64,000 bases of DNA from Microbacterium sp. C5A9 (GTDB lineage: Bacteria > Actinomycetota > Actinomycetes > Actinomycetales > Microbacteriaceae): assembly GCF_022627955.1 (NCBI RefSeq), contig NZ_JABXGD010000003.1, positions 186,001-250,000 on the forward strand, in the 5' to 3' direction. This document shows, piece after piece, positions 34,724-44,028 of this stretch (position 1 is the first letter of the stretch; each line of letters opens with the position of its first letter). The position numbers and the translations under genes were made by a program. The notes under the pieces were generated by a model. It was given only the letters and a program-made list of their open reading frames with translations. It had not been told where the DNA came from and did not search any database.

Positions 34724-35713
34724 TCAGAAGCCCTCGGGTTCCCGCGGGGTGTAGGCGCTCTCGAGCGCGGTGATCTCGTCGGGCTCGAGCCGGATGTCGG
34801 CGGCGGCGACCGCGTCGTCGATGTGCGCGGCCCGGGTGGCGCCGACGATCGGGGCCGTGACGGCCGACTGCTGGGCGACCCACGCGAGCGCGATCCGGGC
34901 GCGGGAGACGCCGCGCGCCTCGGCGACGCGGGCGACGGCATCGACGATCGCCCGGTTCGAGTCCTCTTCGCGGCGGTAGAGAGTCTTGCCGAAGGCATCC
35001 GTCTCGGTGCGGGCCGTCGTCTCGTCCCAGTCGCGCGTGAGCCTGCCGCGGGCGAGGGGCGACCACGGCAGCACGCCGACACCGGAGTCGAGGCAGAGCG
35101 GATGCATCTCCCGCTCCTCCTCGCGCTGCAGCAGGTTGTACTGATCCTGCATCGACACGAAGGGCGTCCAGCCGTTCTGCGCGGCGACGTGCTGGGCCTT
35201 CGCGAACTGCCATGCCCACATCGACGATGCCCCGATGTAGCGGGCCTTGCCGGATCGCACGACGTCGTGCAGCGCCTTCATGGTCTCGTCGATGGGCGTC
35301 TCGGGGTCCCATCGGTGGATCTGGTACAGGTCGACGTGGTCGGTGCCGAGTCGTCGCAGGCTCGCGTCGATGGCCGAGAGGATGTGCGCGCGGCTGAGCC
35401 CGGCCTGGTTCGCGCCGGGACCCATGCGCCCGTGGACCTTGGTCGCGATGACGATCTCGTCGCGCCGCGCGAAGTCGGCGAGTGCCCGCCCCACGAACTC
35501 CTCGCTGGTGCCGTCCGAGTAGACGTCGGCGGTGTCGAACGTCGTGATCCCGGCTTCGAGCGCCTGCCTGATGAGAGGGCGACTCGCGTCCTCGTCGAGG
35601 GTCCAGCCGTGCGCCCCGCGATCCGAGGCGCCGAAGCTCATGCATCCGAGCACGATCTTCGAGATCTTCAGGCCGGAGCGGCCGAGCCGCACGCTGTCAG
35701 ACGTGTCGAGCAT
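34724..35713 (-). CDS. Aldo/keto reductase
   Basis: A 329-aa NAD(P)H-dependent oxidoreductase of the YajO/AKR11-like type. The catalytic tetrad is visible: Asp and Tyr in DTADVYSDG, Lys in IATKVHG and His in YQIHRWD. The start LGRSGLKISKIVLGCMSFG is typical. Substrate unknown. ATG 35713 has GAGGAGG upstream. An inverted repeat GTTTCGTG...CACGAAAC lies about 70 nt upstream and may be an operator. Confidence 0.92.
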   Translation of the reverse strand: MLDTSDSVRLGRSGLKISKIVLGCMSFGASDRGAHGWTLDEDASRPLIRQALEAGITTFDTADVYSDGTSEEFVGRALADFARRDEIVIATKVHGRMGPGANQAGLSRAHILSAIDASLRRLGTDHVDLYQIHRWDPETPIDETMKALHDVVRSGKARYIGASSMWAWQFAKAQHVAAQNGWTPFVSMQDQYNLLQREEEREMHPLCLDSGVGVLPWSPLARGRLTRDWDETTARTETDAFGKTLYRREEDSNRAIVDAVARVAEARGVSRARIALAWVAQQSAVTAPIVGATRAAHIDDAVAAADIRLEPDEITALESAYTPREPEGF

Positions 35714-35780
35714 CCGAGTCCTCCTCGTGTGGGGTGGCGTGGTGTGTTCCCGATGCTCTCACGGCGAGGAACTCGACGCT

Positions 35781-35806
35781 GTTTCGTGTCATCCGCGTCA
35801 CGAAAC
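35781..35806. promoter_or_regulatory. Inverted repeat upstream of the aldo/keto reductase gene
   Basis: GTTTCGTG and CACGAAAC are separated by 10 nt. It lies in the 269-nt gap before the reductase and is a candidate operator. The rest of the gap, 35807-35920, shows no gene. Confidence 0.4.
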
Positions 35807-35922
35807 CGGCGATTCGGTGTCCTGATCAATGGCGCTTCGACACCGGACTCGTGATCTGCTGTCGATGCGCCGCGTGATGGGCACGGCGCTCCGGGGGGAG
35901 CCCCGTCGCCGGTCGCGTTCAG

Positions 35923-35954
35923 AGGTGGCGGGTGTCGTGGGGGCCCCGCCACCT
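35923..35954. terminator. Hairpin downstream of the CPBP protease gene
   Basis: AGGTGGCGGG / CCCGCCACCT with a 12-nt loop, about 30 nt past the CPBP stop on the minus strand. There is no clear T-run. Confidence 0.5.
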
Positions 35955-35982
35955 CACCCGCGCCGGAGGGGCTGCGGCGAGG

Positions 35983-36753
35983 TCAGATGCGCGCCTCGAC
36001 ACCCCGTGCCGACGTGCGGAACGTGAACCACACGACCGCGAGGGCGACGACGCCGAAGAGCATCTCGAGTACTCCGACGAGGCCAGCGAGCGGATTCGGT
36101 GTTCCATGGCCGACGGCGAAGACAGAGAAGTCCCAGACCGCGTGCAGCACCATCGCCCAGATCAGCGTGCCGGTCGTGCGACGAAGGATGTAGAAGACGG
36201 TGCCGATGAGGAACGCACTGCCGACCTGCTGCAGGGTGGGCACGAGGTCCTGCCCCAGGAAGAAGTTCATGAAGTGCATGAGCCCGAAGGCGGCAGAGGT
36301 GAGGAACCAGACCCACACCTCCGACAGTCGGCTGCGCAGCGCGACGAGCATGAGCCCGCGCGCGGTCATCTCCTCGGTGAATCCGACGAGCAGAAGCACG
36401 AGGGATGCGGCGAAGAAGACGCCGTCGTACGACGCCCAGTCGGTGAGGGTGAGGTTGACGACCGCCAGCAGCGCGACGAGGATCGGCACGAAGATCGGCC
36501 ACCGGTGATGGCTCCGCGCATCCTCGAACAGGGCGGGGCGCCACCATCCGAGAAGCGACGTCGTGATCGCCAGCAGGATCGTCGCGACGATCAGCGACAG
36601 GCCTCCGCCGAGGAAGAGGTTCTGGCCGCTGTCCCCCCATTCGTCGTACGGGATGCCGGTGGCCGTCTGCACGCCGAAGACGATCACGATGTAGGCGAGC
36701 CAGATCGCGAAGCCGATCCATACCCGGGGACGCACGCGCAGCGAAGTGGTCAT
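35983..36753 (-). CDS. CPBP family intramembrane metalloprotease
   Basis: A 256-aa protein with about eight membrane helices. Abi/CPBP motifs are present: EEMTARG (the EExxxR glutamates), FGLMHFMN (FxxxH) and a later HAVWD histidine. These enzymes resemble Rce1 prenyl-protein proteases and in bacteria include bacteriocin-immunity proteins. No bacteriocin gene is adjacent. Start ATG 36753; TATTCT about 13 nt upstream could be its -10. Confidence 0.88.
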   Translation of the reverse strand: MTTSLRVRPRVWIGFAIWLAYIVIVFGVQTATGIPYDEWGDSGQNLFLGGGLSLIVATILLAITTSLLGWWRPALFEDARSHHRWPIFVPILVALLAVVNLTLTDWASYDGVFFAASLVLLLVGFTEEMTARGLMLVALRSRLSEVWVWFLTSAAFGLMHFMNFFLGQDLVPTLQQVGSAFLIGTVFYILRRTTGTLIWAMVLHAVWDFSVFAVGHGTPNPLAGLVGVLEMLFGVVALAVVWFTFRTSARGVEARI

Positions 36754-36852
36754 GCACGAAGCATGCCAGAATACTGCGATCCTTCGGGAGGTCGAGCTGC
36801 CTCAGAAGCGAGGGCGGCCCACGGTGCGACAGGTCCGATCACCGAAAGCGGT

Positions 36853-37173
36853 TCACCGCGTGATCGGCGTCTCCGAGGCGACCACTGCGCTCGTCATCGG
36901 AAGGGCGCCGAGGATGCGAGGGCGGCCGTCGACCCATTCGACGCCGATTCCCTCGGCGGCCAGGGCCTCGGGCCGGATCGCGACGTCGAGCAATGGCAGG
37001 GTGAGGTCTCCGTAGCGGGCGGCGATCACGGCATCCAGGCCGTCCGCGGTGGTGGCGTGGATGAAGCCCGCGTCATCGACGTGCACGCCCCGAGTCGCGA
37101 CCGAGTACTCGCCGAATCCTCGGCTCATCTCCCAGTCGTCCTGGATGGCGATGTGGTGGATCAGGTCGGACAC
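36853..37173 (-). CDS. DUF952 family protein
   Basis: A 106-aa cytoplasmic protein. The DUF952 pattern IHHIAIQDDWEMSRGFGEYS, then GFIHATTADG and LPLLDVAIRPEAL is clear. Function unknown; the fold resembles glutathione-S-transferase C-terminal-like or ADP-ribosyl-type small domains. GTG 37173 is preceded by AAGGAG. It is divergent from the TetR regulator and shares its operator region, so it is a likely target. Confidence 0.85.
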   Translation of the reverse strand: MSDLIHHIAIQDDWEMSRGFGEYSVATRGVHVDDAGFIHATTADGLDAVIAARYGDLTLPLLDVAIRPEALAAEGIGVEWVDGRPRILGALPMTSAVVASETPITR

Positions 37174-37188
37174 GTCGACTCCTTAAAT

Positions 37189-37215
37189 GAAACGGTTTCG
37201 TAGCATTATTGCTAC
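37189..37215. promoter_or_regulatory. Two adjoining palindromes between the DUF952 and tetR genes
   Basis: GAAACGGTTTC (37189-37199) abuts GTAGCA-TTAT-TGCTAC (37200-37215), both perfect inverted repeats, in a 51-nt AT-rich divergent gap. The second overlaps the -10 element (TACAGT, 37213) of the TetR gene. Good candidates for TetR operators. Confidence 0.7.
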
Positions 37216-37218
37216 AGT
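37213..37218 (+). promoter_or_regulatory. -10 element TACAGT for leaderless tetR-type gene
   Basis: TACAGT lies 6 nt before ATG 37225 with no ribosome site. Confidence 0.6.
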
Positions 37219-37224
37219 AACCCT

Positions 37225-37791
37225 ATGACGGGAAAACGGGGCAGGCCCTCTGCCGACGAGGCGCTCGCTCGGGACGAACGAGTGGTCGACGTCGTGATCG
37301 CCCTGCTCACGGGTGACGGGATCGAGGCACTGACCTTCGACCGCGTCGCCGCCGAGGCTCATGTCGCCAAGCGCACCCTGTACGGCGTGTTCGGCGACCG
37401 CGCCGGCCTCGTGCGGGCCGCGATCCGCCGACAGCATGCCTATCTCGGCGACGCGGGGAGCGGGTCGAGCGATCTGCGGTCGGCATCCCGGGCGATCCTC
37501 CAGCACCTGCTCGGAGATGAAGCCGTCGGCATCCACCGCGCGATCATCGCGGCCGCGGCCCTGCATCCGTCCCTCGCTCAGGAGTTCTACGACGAGGGGC
37601 CCGGTCGTGCGCAGGGCTTCCTCGCCTCGCACCTCCTCGCGGATGCCCCGGTGTCGCCCGAGCTCCTCTTCGCCGCGCTCCTCGGCGAACCGCATCGTCG
37701 TCGGCTGCTGGGACTCGCCGGACCTCCGACGCCGCAGGAGATCGACGCGCAGGTCGACGCGGTGCTGCAGACGCTCGGGCTCTCTCGCTGA
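37225..37791 (+). CDS. TetR family transcriptional regulator
   Basis: A 188-aa regulator. The N-terminal HTH (about 15-60) includes IEALTFDRVAAEAHVAKRTLYGVFGDRAGLVRAAI, the TetR signature. The C-terminal effector domain is unclassified. It is transcribed from a leaderless-type promoter overlapped by a palindrome, which suggests autorepression, and is divergent from the DUF952 gene. Confidence 0.9.
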   Translation: MTGKRGRPSADEALARDERVVDVVIALLTGDGIEALTFDRVAAEAHVAKRTLYGVFGDRAGLVRAAIRRQHAYLGDAGSGSSDLRSASRAILQHLLGDEAVGIHRAIIAAAALHPSLAQEFYDEGPGRAQGFLASHLLADAPVSPELLFAALLGEPHRRRLLGLAGPPTPQEIDAQVDAVLQTLGLSR

Positions 37792-37907
37792 CGACCCCGG
37801 CCGCAGGGCGGGAATCCTCCCCGCCCGGGACCGAGCTGTCAACCGCCCTGCGCTCGCCGCGCAACCGGGGGATCATGAGGAACTCGGAAACGAACTCAGG
37901 AGGCACC

Positions 37908-38144
37908 ATGACGAACATCGATGCATTCGCGAACAGTCTGCCGCCGGAGATGCCGGGCATCCCTCCGGTCGACGACTTCACCGACGGCACCTTCCCCACC
38001 GACACCGAGGCGCCGGAGACCCAGGGAGAGGATCCGCTCGCGGCGGAGCTGGGCGAAGACGGACAGGGCGATCTCGCGCCCGAGGACGAACCGGATGCCG
38101 CCACCGGCGACGCACCCCGTGACCTGAGGGACGGCACCGAGTGA
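37908..38144 (+). CDS. Small acidic hypothetical protein
   Basis: A 78-aa, very acidic, Pro/Gly-rich and probably disordered protein with no membrane segment. ATG 37908 is used because AGGAGG lies 5 nt upstream; ATG 37875 is in frame but lacks a good site. The GTGA overlap with the next gene supports both being real. Function unknown. Confidence 0.65.
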   Translation: MTNIDAFANSLPPEMPGIPPVDDFTDGTFPTDTEAPETQGEDPLAAELGEDGQGDLAPEDEPDAATGDAPRDLRDGTE

Positions 38145-38389
38145 GCGGCGGCGCCGGACCCGAGACGAGCGACGCCCAGAAGCGCATCGCCGAGCAGATG
38201 AAGGAGAGAGGCGGAGAGGATCCGCATCTCGTCCAGGGCATTCCCGCCGGTGGCGGTGGGGCCGATTCCGGGCCCGCTGAGACTGTCCGGGTGGAACCGG
38301 ATTCGTGGGACGAGAACGCCGAAGGCGTCGACACCGAGCAGTCGGTGCACAACGACGAGCCCGGCGTCGGTCCGCGCGGCGCCGAGTGA
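38141..38389 (+). CDS. Small acidic hypothetical protein
   Basis: An 82-aa hydrophilic, probably disordered protein with a short amphipathic start (SDAQKRIAEQMKERG) and an acidic Gly-rich remainder. It is coupled to the preceding small gene by a 4-nt overlap. The pair may be a stress-related or structural couple, but nothing specific is recognised. Confidence 0.6.
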   Translation: MSGGAGPETSDAQKRIAEQMKERGGEDPHLVQGIPAGGGGADSGPAETVRVEPDSWDENAEGVDTEQSVHNDEPGVGPRGAE

Positions 38390-38401
38390 TCGTCGGGGCC
38401 T

Positions 38402-38438
38402 CTGAGCCTGTCGGAGGAACGCACCTCGACAGGCTCAG
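38402..38438. repeat. REP-like palindrome (CTGAGCCTGTC...GACAGGCTCAG)
   Basis: 11-bp perfect arms with an inner GAGG/CCTC pairing form a strong hairpin, 13 nt after the stop of the small acidic gene. CTTCGACAGGCTCAG-type palindromes are common intergenic repeats in Microbacteriaceae as far as I recall. It may also terminate the upstream pair. Confidence 0.65.
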
Positions 38439-38451
38439 CGACCCCTGCCCG

Positions 38452-38457
38452 TAGGAT
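38452..38457 (+). promoter_or_regulatory. -10 element TAGGAT before arr
   Basis: TAGGAT lies 7 nt before GTG 38465, the leaderless pattern of this genome. It overlaps ATG 38456, which argues against that codon as the start. Confidence 0.55.
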
Positions 38458-38464
38458 GCTGCGC

Positions 38465-38872
38465 GTGAGCGATGCACTCGACGACGGGCCGTTCTTCCAT
38501 GGAACCAAGGCCGATCTGCGCCCCGGCGACCTGCTGACCGCGGGGTTCCCCTCGAACTACCGCCCCGAGATCGTGATGAACCACATCTACTTCACGGCGG
38601 TGGCGGACGGTGCGGGTCTCGCCGCCGAGCTCGCCCCCGGTGATCGAGAACCGCGCGTCTACGAGGTCGAGGTCACGGGAGAGTTCGAGAACGACCCGAA
38701 CGTCACGGACAAGAAGTTCCCGGGCAACCCGACCCGCTCCTACCGCAGCAGCGCGCCGCTGCGCGTGGTCCGCGAGGTGCACGACTGGACGCGTCTGACT
38801 CCCGAGGCGCTCGCCGCGTGGCGGGAACGCCTGGCCGTGATCCGCGACGAGCGCGGCGAGATCATCAACTGA
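38465..38872 (+). CDS. arr: Rifampin ADP-ribosyltransferase Arr
   Basis: A 135-aa enzyme that transfers ADP-ribose from NAD+ to rifamycins and inactivates them. Family landmarks are FFHGTKADLRPGDLL, NHIYFTA, the VYEVEVTGEFENDPNVTDKKFPGNPTRSYRS core and the EVHDW strand. GTG 38465 was chosen from the -10 spacing; ATG 38456 would add three residues. The gene is chromosomal with normal GC and no mobile element nearby, as is common in environmental Actinobacteria. The 3' end overlaps the convergent Pr6Pr gene by 8 nt. Confidence 0.93.
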   Translation: MSDALDDGPFFHGTKADLRPGDLLTAGFPSNYRPEIVMNHIYFTAVADGAGLAAELAPGDREPRVYEVEVTGEFENDPNVTDKKFPGNPTRSYRSSAPLRVVREVHDWTRLTPEALAAWRERLAVIRDERGEIIN

Positions 38873-39632
38873 TCGGGCGTGCGCTCCGCCGCGCCACAGC
38901 CCCGAGCGCGCGGTCGACCACGACGAACACCAGCCCGACGACGATGAGGGCCACCGTCAGCGCGACGACCCACTGGGCGACGCCGATGACGCCGAGCGCA
39001 TCGACGTCCATGAACGGGTACGGATACTTCTGACCGGGCGTGAACTCGCCGCCGAGGGCGCCGTAGGCGAACGCCCACACCAGATACACGTAGGGGATGA
39101 GCGTCCAGAGCAGGGGATCGGTCCACCGGAACGATCCCTTCGGCACGAACAGCAGCCAGTCGACGATCATCAGCACGGGAGTGATGATGTGGATGAGGTT
39201 GTCGGTGAGCGAGAACACGTCGGTGTCGCCGTCGGCGAATCGCGTCGGCACCAGCACGACCAGGTAGATGAGCATCGTCACCGTGATCGCCATCATCACC
39301 GCACCGCTGACGCGCGCGCTCGGCGTCGACGTGCCCCGAGGGCCGGAGTGCGGGAGGTCGCGCACCGTGCGGATGACGAGCAGCAGCATCCAGACCAGGC
39401 AGAGCAGGTTGCTGAGCATCGTGTAGAACAGCACGGTCGTCCACGCCGGCTGCCCGGTGAGGAGGTCGGAGTGACGCACCACACCGGTCACGATGACGGC
39501 CAGTGCGACGACGCGGTAGGCGAGCGCGACCGGGCGGGAGTTGACCCCGGCGCGCGCGAACAGCGACGGACGCGGTGACGCGGTGGAGGGGAGGGCGGAA
39601 GCCGCGGACGGCGAGACGACGGCTTTCGACAT
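38865..39632 (-). CDS. Pr6Pr family membrane protein
   Basis: A 255-aa protein with six to seven membrane helices. The Pr6Pr (FAR-17a/AIG1-like) traits are FYTMLSNLLCLVWMLLLV, SLTDNLIHIITPVLMIVDWLLF and IPYVYLVWAFAYG with YPYPFMDVDALG. Function unknown; eukaryotic relatives hydrolyse fatty-acid esters. TAGCCT 6 nt before ATG 39632 (minus strand) suggests a leaderless transcript. Confidence 0.88.
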   Translation of the reverse strand: MSKAVVSPSAASALPSTASPRPSLFARAGVNSRPVALAYRVVALAVIVTGVVRHSDLLTGQPAWTTVLFYTMLSNLLCLVWMLLLVIRTVRDLPHSGPRGTSTPSARVSGAVMMAITVTMLIYLVVLVPTRFADGDTDVFSLTDNLIHIITPVLMIVDWLLFVPKGSFRWTDPLLWTLIPYVYLVWAFAYGALGGEFTPGQKYPYPFMDVDALGVIGVAQWVVALTVALIVVGLVFVVVDRALGAVARRSARPIS

Positions 39633-39672
39633 ACTTCGAGGCTACGCGTCCTGACGTGACGGCCGCGCCGGG

Positions 39673-40626
39673 TCAGCGACGTACAGGATCGGAATCCCGG
39701 TCTGCAAAGCGCTCGAGCTCACGCCGGGTGGGCGCCGCCTCCCAGTCGCCGGGCACGAGGCAGGCCATGGCGCCGCAGGCGTTCGCGCGGTGCAGCGTGG
39801 CATCCGTGTCGAGGTCCTCGAGCAGGGCGCTCAGATAGCCGCTGACGAACGCGTCGCCGGCGCCGACCGTGTCGACGGCCTCGATCGCGAACCCGCCGGC
39901 CTCGACGACCGTGTCGGCCGTGATCACCGCCGCCCCCGCCGGACCGAGCTTCACGACGGTCGTCGCGCATCCGGCATCCCGCAGCCGCGCGGCGGCGTCG
40001 GCGACCGACGTCTCGGGGTACAGGACCGCGAACTCCTCCTCGCCGCCGAACACGATGTCGGAGCGCTCGGCGAGCTCGCGCAGCACAGGACCGGCCGTCG
40101 CCGCGGGCGCGAGCGCCGACCGGTAGTTGATGTCGAAGGTCACGATCGCGCCGGATGCGCGTGCGCGGTCGATCGCCGCGTGCAGCGCCTCCCGTGCGGT
40201 GTCGGAGAGCAGGGGAGTGATCCCGGTGAGGTGCAGCAATGCGGCCGACTCGACCCAGCCCTCGGGCAGGTCCTCGGGGCGCAGGCGGGATCCCGCCGAT
40301 CCGGCACGGTAGTAGTGCACGGCGGTCGACGATGCCGACGGGCGCTCTTTGACCATCAGGCCGGTGCGCGCCTCGGCGTCGATCACGGCATGCACCTGCA
40401 CGCCGTCGCCGCGGATCTCACGGGCCACGCGCTCACCCAGGGAGTCGTCGCCCACGCGTCCGAGCCAGGACACCGCCACGCCGAGCCGTGCGAGCCCAAT
40501 CGCGACGTTGCTCTCGGCGCCGCCGATGCCGAACGCCATCGCATTCGCGTGACGCAGCGAGCCGATCTCGGTCGTGCGCACCAGCGCCATGGTCTCGCCG
40601 AGGGTGACGACCGACGACGAGGTCAC
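39673..40626 (-). CDS. kdgK: 2-keto-3-deoxygluconate kinase (PfkB family)
   Basis: A 317-aa sugar kinase that phosphorylates KDG to KDPG. PfkB motifs are FGIGGAESNVAIGLARLG near the start and DTVGAGDAFVSG near residue 260. The YYRAGSAGSRLRPEDLP segment is typical of KDG kinases. It is the last gene of the operon and overlaps eda by 4 nt (GTGA), which supports the KDG assignment over other PfkB substrates. Confidence 0.9.
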   Translation of the reverse strand: MTSSSVVTLGETMALVRTTEIGSLRHANAMAFGIGGAESNVAIGLARLGVAVSWLGRVGDDSLGERVAREIRGDGVQVHAVIDAEARTGLMVKERPSASSTAVHYYRAGSAGSRLRPEDLPEGWVESAALLHLTGITPLLSDTAREALHAAIDRARASGAIVTFDINYRSALAPAATAGPVLRELAERSDIVFGGEEEFAVLYPETSVADAAARLRDAGCATTVVKLGPAGAAVITADTVVEAGGFAIEAVDTVGAGDAFVSGYLSALLEDLDTDATLHRANACGAMACLVPGDWEAAPTRRELERFADRDSDPVRR

Positions 40627-41276
40627 GCAGCGCTCCGTGCGCAGACCTCGACGAAGGCGGCAGCCCGCTCGCGCAGGGCGCCGAGGTCACCGCCGGCGAA
40701 GGCGTCGCCGAGCAGGGGTCCGCCGACGCTCACGGCCACCGCCCCGGCACGCAGCCAGGCGTCGGCTCCGGCGAGATCGACGCCGCCCGAGGGCACGGCG
40801 ACCAGGTCGGGGAACGGACCGCGCAGGTCCTTGAGATACGACGGGCCCACCTGCCCTGCGGGGAACACCTTCACCGCCGAGGCGCCAGCCGCCCACGAGG
40901 CGAACAGCTCGGTCGGGGTCAGCCCGCCGGGCACGATCGGCACGCCGGCATCCGTCGCCTGCGTGACGAAGTCGGTCGAGGTGATCGGGGTCACGATGTA
41001 GGCGGCGCCCACCGCGATCGCCCGCGCCAGGTCGTCGGTGTTCGTGACGGTGCCGATGCCGAGGTCGATCGCGTCGCCGAACCGCGCGAGCAGGTGCGGG
41101 AAGTGTGCGAACGTGCCGGGGGTCGTCAGCGTCAGCTCGACGCTGCGGATGCCGGCATCGACCAGCACGTCGAGCACGGCGTCGTAGTCCTCGGCCCGCG
41201 TCGCGCGGGCCACGACGATCAGTCGGGAGTCGACGGTGCGCTGCGGCAGGGCGACCCGGCGGAGCTCACCAGTCAT
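40623..41276 (-). CDS. eda: KDPG/KHG aldolase
   Basis: A 217-aa class I aldolase that cleaves KDPG to pyruvate and glyceraldehyde-3-phosphate. Schiff-base Lys136 is in AVKVFPAG, and Glu47 in VELTLTTPG is the general base. GIGTVTN and SGGVD phosphate-site strands are present. It overlaps the dehydratase by 11 nt and kdgK by 4 nt. Confidence 0.94.
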   Translation of the reverse strand: MTGELRRVALPQRTVDSRLIVVARATRAEDYDAVLDVLVDAGIRSVELTLTTPGTFAHFPHLLARFGDAIDLGIGTVTNTDDLARAIAVGAAYIVTPITSTDFVTQATDAGVPIVPGGLTPTELFASWAAGASAVKVFPAGQVGPSYLKDLRGPFPDLVAVPSGGVDLAGADAWLRAGAVAVSVGGPLLGDAFAGGDLGALRERAAAFVEVCARSAA

Positions 41277-42492
41277 GGACGGTCCCGTCGAGCAGGCGGT
41301 TCACCGGCAGGTACGCCTTGGTGTACTCGTGGCCGGCCGCCGCCTCTTCGTCGAGCTCGACACCGAGACCGGGCTGGTCACCGGGGTGCAGGAAGCCCTT
41401 GTCGAACGTGAAGGAGGTCTGGAACACCTCGAGCGTCTGCTCGTTGTGCGGCATGTACTCCTGGATGCCGAAGTTGTGGATCGCGAGGTCGAGGTGCAGC
41501 GCTGCGGCCATGCCGACGGGCGAGATGTCGGTGGGGCCGTGGATGCCGGACTTGATGCCGTAGATCGCGGCGAAGTCGAGCAGCTTCTTCATGGCCGTGA
41601 TGCCACCCGTGTGGGTGACCGCGGAGCGCACGTAGTCGATCAGCCGCTCGGTGATGAGGGTCTGGTAGTCGAAGACCGAGTTGAACACCTCGCCGATCGC
41701 GAGCGGCGTCGTCGAGTGCTGGCGCACGAGGCGCAGCGCGGTCTGGTCTTCACCCGGGGTGCAGTCCTCGAGCCAGAACAGGTCGTAGGGCTCGATGTCC
41801 TTCGCGAAGCGCGCGGCCTCGATCGGCGACATCCGGTGGTGGCCGTCGTGCAGGATGCGCAGGTCGGTGCCGAAGTCCTCGCGGATCTGCGCGAAGATCC
41901 CGGGCATGTGGTTGAGGTAGTTGCGGGTGTCCCAGGTCTCCTCGCTCGGCCGGTCGCCCGAGCGCTTGGCGGGCTCGTAGTCGTAGCGCACGCCAGGGCC
42001 GGTCGACGAGACGCCGTAGATCTGGCCGAGGCCGGGCACGCCGGTCTGCACGCGCACGGCCGTGTAGCCGAGCTCCTCGTAGCCGGTGATCGCGTTCTTG
42101 AGCGCCGCGTAGTCGGTGCCGGAGGCGTGCGCGTAGACGCGGACTCCCTCGCGGCTGGCGCCGCCGAGCAGCTGGTACAGCGGCATCCCGGCCTTCTTGG
42201 CCTTGATGTCCCACAGGGCCATGTCGACAGCGGCGATCGCCGCCATGGTCACGGGCCCACGGCGCCAGTACGGTCCGCGATAGAGGTACTGCCAGGTGTC
42301 TTCGATCCTGTCCTCATCGCGGCCGATGAGCGTCGAGGCGACGTGGTCGGAGAGGTACGACGCGACGGCGAGCTCGCGCCCGTTGAGCGTGGCGTCACCC
42401 CAGCCGACGATGCCGTCGGAGGTCGTGATCTTGAGCGTGACGAAGTTGCGTCCGGGGCTGGTGATGATGACGTCGACGAGCTCGATGGTCAT
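41266..42492 (-). CDS. manD: D-mannonate dehydratase, enolase superfamily (ManD/RspA)
   Basis: A 408-aa Mg-dependent dehydratase converting D-mannonate to KDG. Metal ligands are in [10 protein letters not shown] (Asp), WLEDCTP (Glu) and IGEVFNS (Glu). The catalytic His is in GIHGPTD. The N-terminal capping domain [27 protein letters not shown] and tail ending LLDGTVHDW match ManD/RspA. This enolase-type protein replaces the unrelated UxuA. Some ManD homologues have low activity or prefer D-gluconate, but its neighbours support mannonate. Confidence 0.92.
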   Translation of the reverse strand: MTIELVDVIITSPGRNFVTLKITTSDGIVGWGDATLNGRELAVASYLSDHVASTLIGRDEDRIEDTWQYLYRGPYWRRGPVTMAAIAAVDMALWDIKAKKAGMPLYQLLGGASREGVRVYAHASGTDYAALKNAITGYEELGYTAVRVQTGVPGLGQIYGVSSTGPGVRYDYEPAKRSGDRPSEETWDTRNYLNHMPGIFAQIREDFGTDLRILHDGHHRMSPIEAARFAKDIEPYDLFWLEDCTPGEDQTALRLVRQHSTTPLAIGEVFNSVFDYQTLITERLIDYVRSAVTHTGGITAMKKLLDFAAIYGIKSGIHGPTDISPVGMAAALHLDLAIHNFGIQEYMPHNEQTLEVFQTSFTFDKGFLHPGDQPGLGVELDEEAAAGHEYTKAYLPVNRLLDGTVHDW

Positions 42493-42538
42493 GTCGTTCT
42501 CTCCTGGTGATGCGGGGACGAGGCGTGGGGAAGGTGTG

Positions 42539-42568
42539 GGGGTGCGGACGTTCGGGCGTCCGCACCCC
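42539..42568 (-). terminator. Intercistronic hairpin between transporter and manD genes
   Basis: A 12-bp perfect stem (GGGGTGCGGACG / CGTCCGCACCCC) with a 6-nt loop lies in the 97-nt gap. It may protect the transporter mRNA or lower manD expression. Confidence 0.55.
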
Positions 42569-42589
42569 TGGTCGTGATGTGCGGGGCGA

Positions 42590-43981
42590 TCAGATCGCGT
42601 CGCGGGGGTCCGTCAGGTCGCGGCCGGCGACCTCGGGCATCCAGATCGAGGCGACCAGCGCGCTCAGCGTGAAGATGAAGAGCATGATGATGATCGGGAT
42701 GAACGAGCCGGTGGCGGCCGAGACCCAGGCGGCGGCGATGACGGGGCCCGCACCGGTCGCGATGATGGCGGCGATCTCGCGTGCCATGGCCGTGAACGTG
42801 TAGCGGTTGCGAGCACCGAACAGCTCGGGCAGCGTGAGGTTCTCGAGCGACGCGAAGCTCATCACCGCGAGGTTGTGCAGCACGACGTAGCCGATGAAGA
42901 CCTGCAGGGTGACACCGCTGCTGATCATGAGCATCGTCGGGACGATGATGATGAGCGCGACGATCGCCCAGATCATGTACATGCGCTTGCGGCCGAAGCG
43001 GTCGCCGAGCCAGCCCGAGAGCGGAACGGTGATGAAGGCGACGAGCGACGAGACGATCACGGCGTTGACGCCGATCGAGCGGTCGAGCAGCAGCACGACG
43101 GTGATGTAGCTGATCAGGTAGGTCTGGATCATGCCGGAGTTGCCGGCCTGGCCGAAGCGCAGCAGGAGGGCGATCGAGAACGCCTTCCACGGCTTGCGGT
43201 TCATCGCCTCGAGGGTGCGCACGTCGCCGGTCTCGGTGGCGAGCTGGATCGTCTCCTCGCGCGAGAGCGCCTTGCCGTCGACGACGTCGTCGCGCTCTTC
43301 GAAGACGGGGGTCTCCTTGAGGTTGAAGCGCACCCAGATCGCGAAGAGCATGATGATCGCGCTGCCGATGAACGGGATGCGCCATGCCCAGTCGATGACT
43401 TCCTGCTCGCTGTAGGCGACGAGCAGGATCGCCCAGATGCCCGACGCGAGCAGGGTTCCGCAGTTGGTGCCGAGCGCCACGAGCGAGGCGATGATGCCAC
43501 GGCGCTTCGCCGGTGCGTACTCGGCGAGCATGACGCCCGCGCCCGAGATCTCCGCGCCGGCGCCGAAGCCCTGCGCGATGCGCAGCAGCACGAGCAGGAT
43601 CGGCGCGAGCACACCCACCTGGTTGTACGTCGGCAGGAAGCCGATGAGGGTGGTCGCGAGACCCATCAGGAGGATCGTGTAGAAGAGCACCTTCGTGCGG
43701 CCGGTCTTGTCACCGAGGCGCGCGAAGAAGAACGCTCCGACCGGGCGGGCGACGTAGCCGACACCGTACGTGGCCATCGCGGCGACCACGGCGACGGCCG
43801 GGTTCTCGGAGGAGAAGAACAGGTCGGCGAAGACGAGAGCGGCCGCCAGCGAGTACAGCTGGTAGTCCATGAACTCGAGGGCCGTGCCGAGCCATCCCGA
43901 GATGGCGGCGCGGACGAGGTCTTTGACGGACCTCTTCGCGGTGGGGTCGGCGGCCGTGGCCGTCGTCTGCGGTTCTGACAT
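42590..43981 (-). CDS. MFS transporter, metabolite:H+ symporter (MHS) family
   Basis: A 463-aa 12-helix transporter. MHS features are an N-terminal [16 protein letters not shown], the G-D-K-x-GR loop (LGDKTGRTK) and [15 protein letters not shown]. An unusually long cytoplasmic loop (about 230-275) is charged. It should import the acid substrate of this catabolic operon. ATG 43981 was chosen from the family start. 47 nt follow the zinc dehydrogenase gene. Confidence 0.92.
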   Translation of the reverse strand: MSEPQTTATAADPTAKRSVKDLVRAAISGWLGTALEFMDYQLYSLAAALVFADLFFSSENPAVAVVAAMATYGVGYVARPVGAFFFARLGDKTGRTKVLFYTILLMGLATTLIGFLPTYNQVGVLAPILLVLLRIAQGFGAGAEISGAGVMLAEYAPAKRRGIIASLVALGTNCGTLLASGIWAILLVAYSEQEVIDWAWRIPFIGSAIIMLFAIWVRFNLKETPVFEERDDVVDGKALSREETIQLATETGDVRTLEAMNRKPWKAFSIALLLRFGQAGNSGMIQTYLISYITVVLLLDRSIGVNAVIVSSLVAFITVPLSGWLGDRFGRKRMYMIWAIVALIIIVPTMLMISSGVTLQVFIGYVVLHNLAVMSFASLENLTLPELFGARNRYTFTAMAREIAAIIATGAGPVIAAAWVSAATGSFIPIIIMLFIFTLSALVASIWMPEVAGRDLTDPRDAI

Positions 43982-44028
43982 GGGAGGTACTCCTTCGGAC
44001 CAGGAACAGGGTGTCGGGTGGGGTGTCG

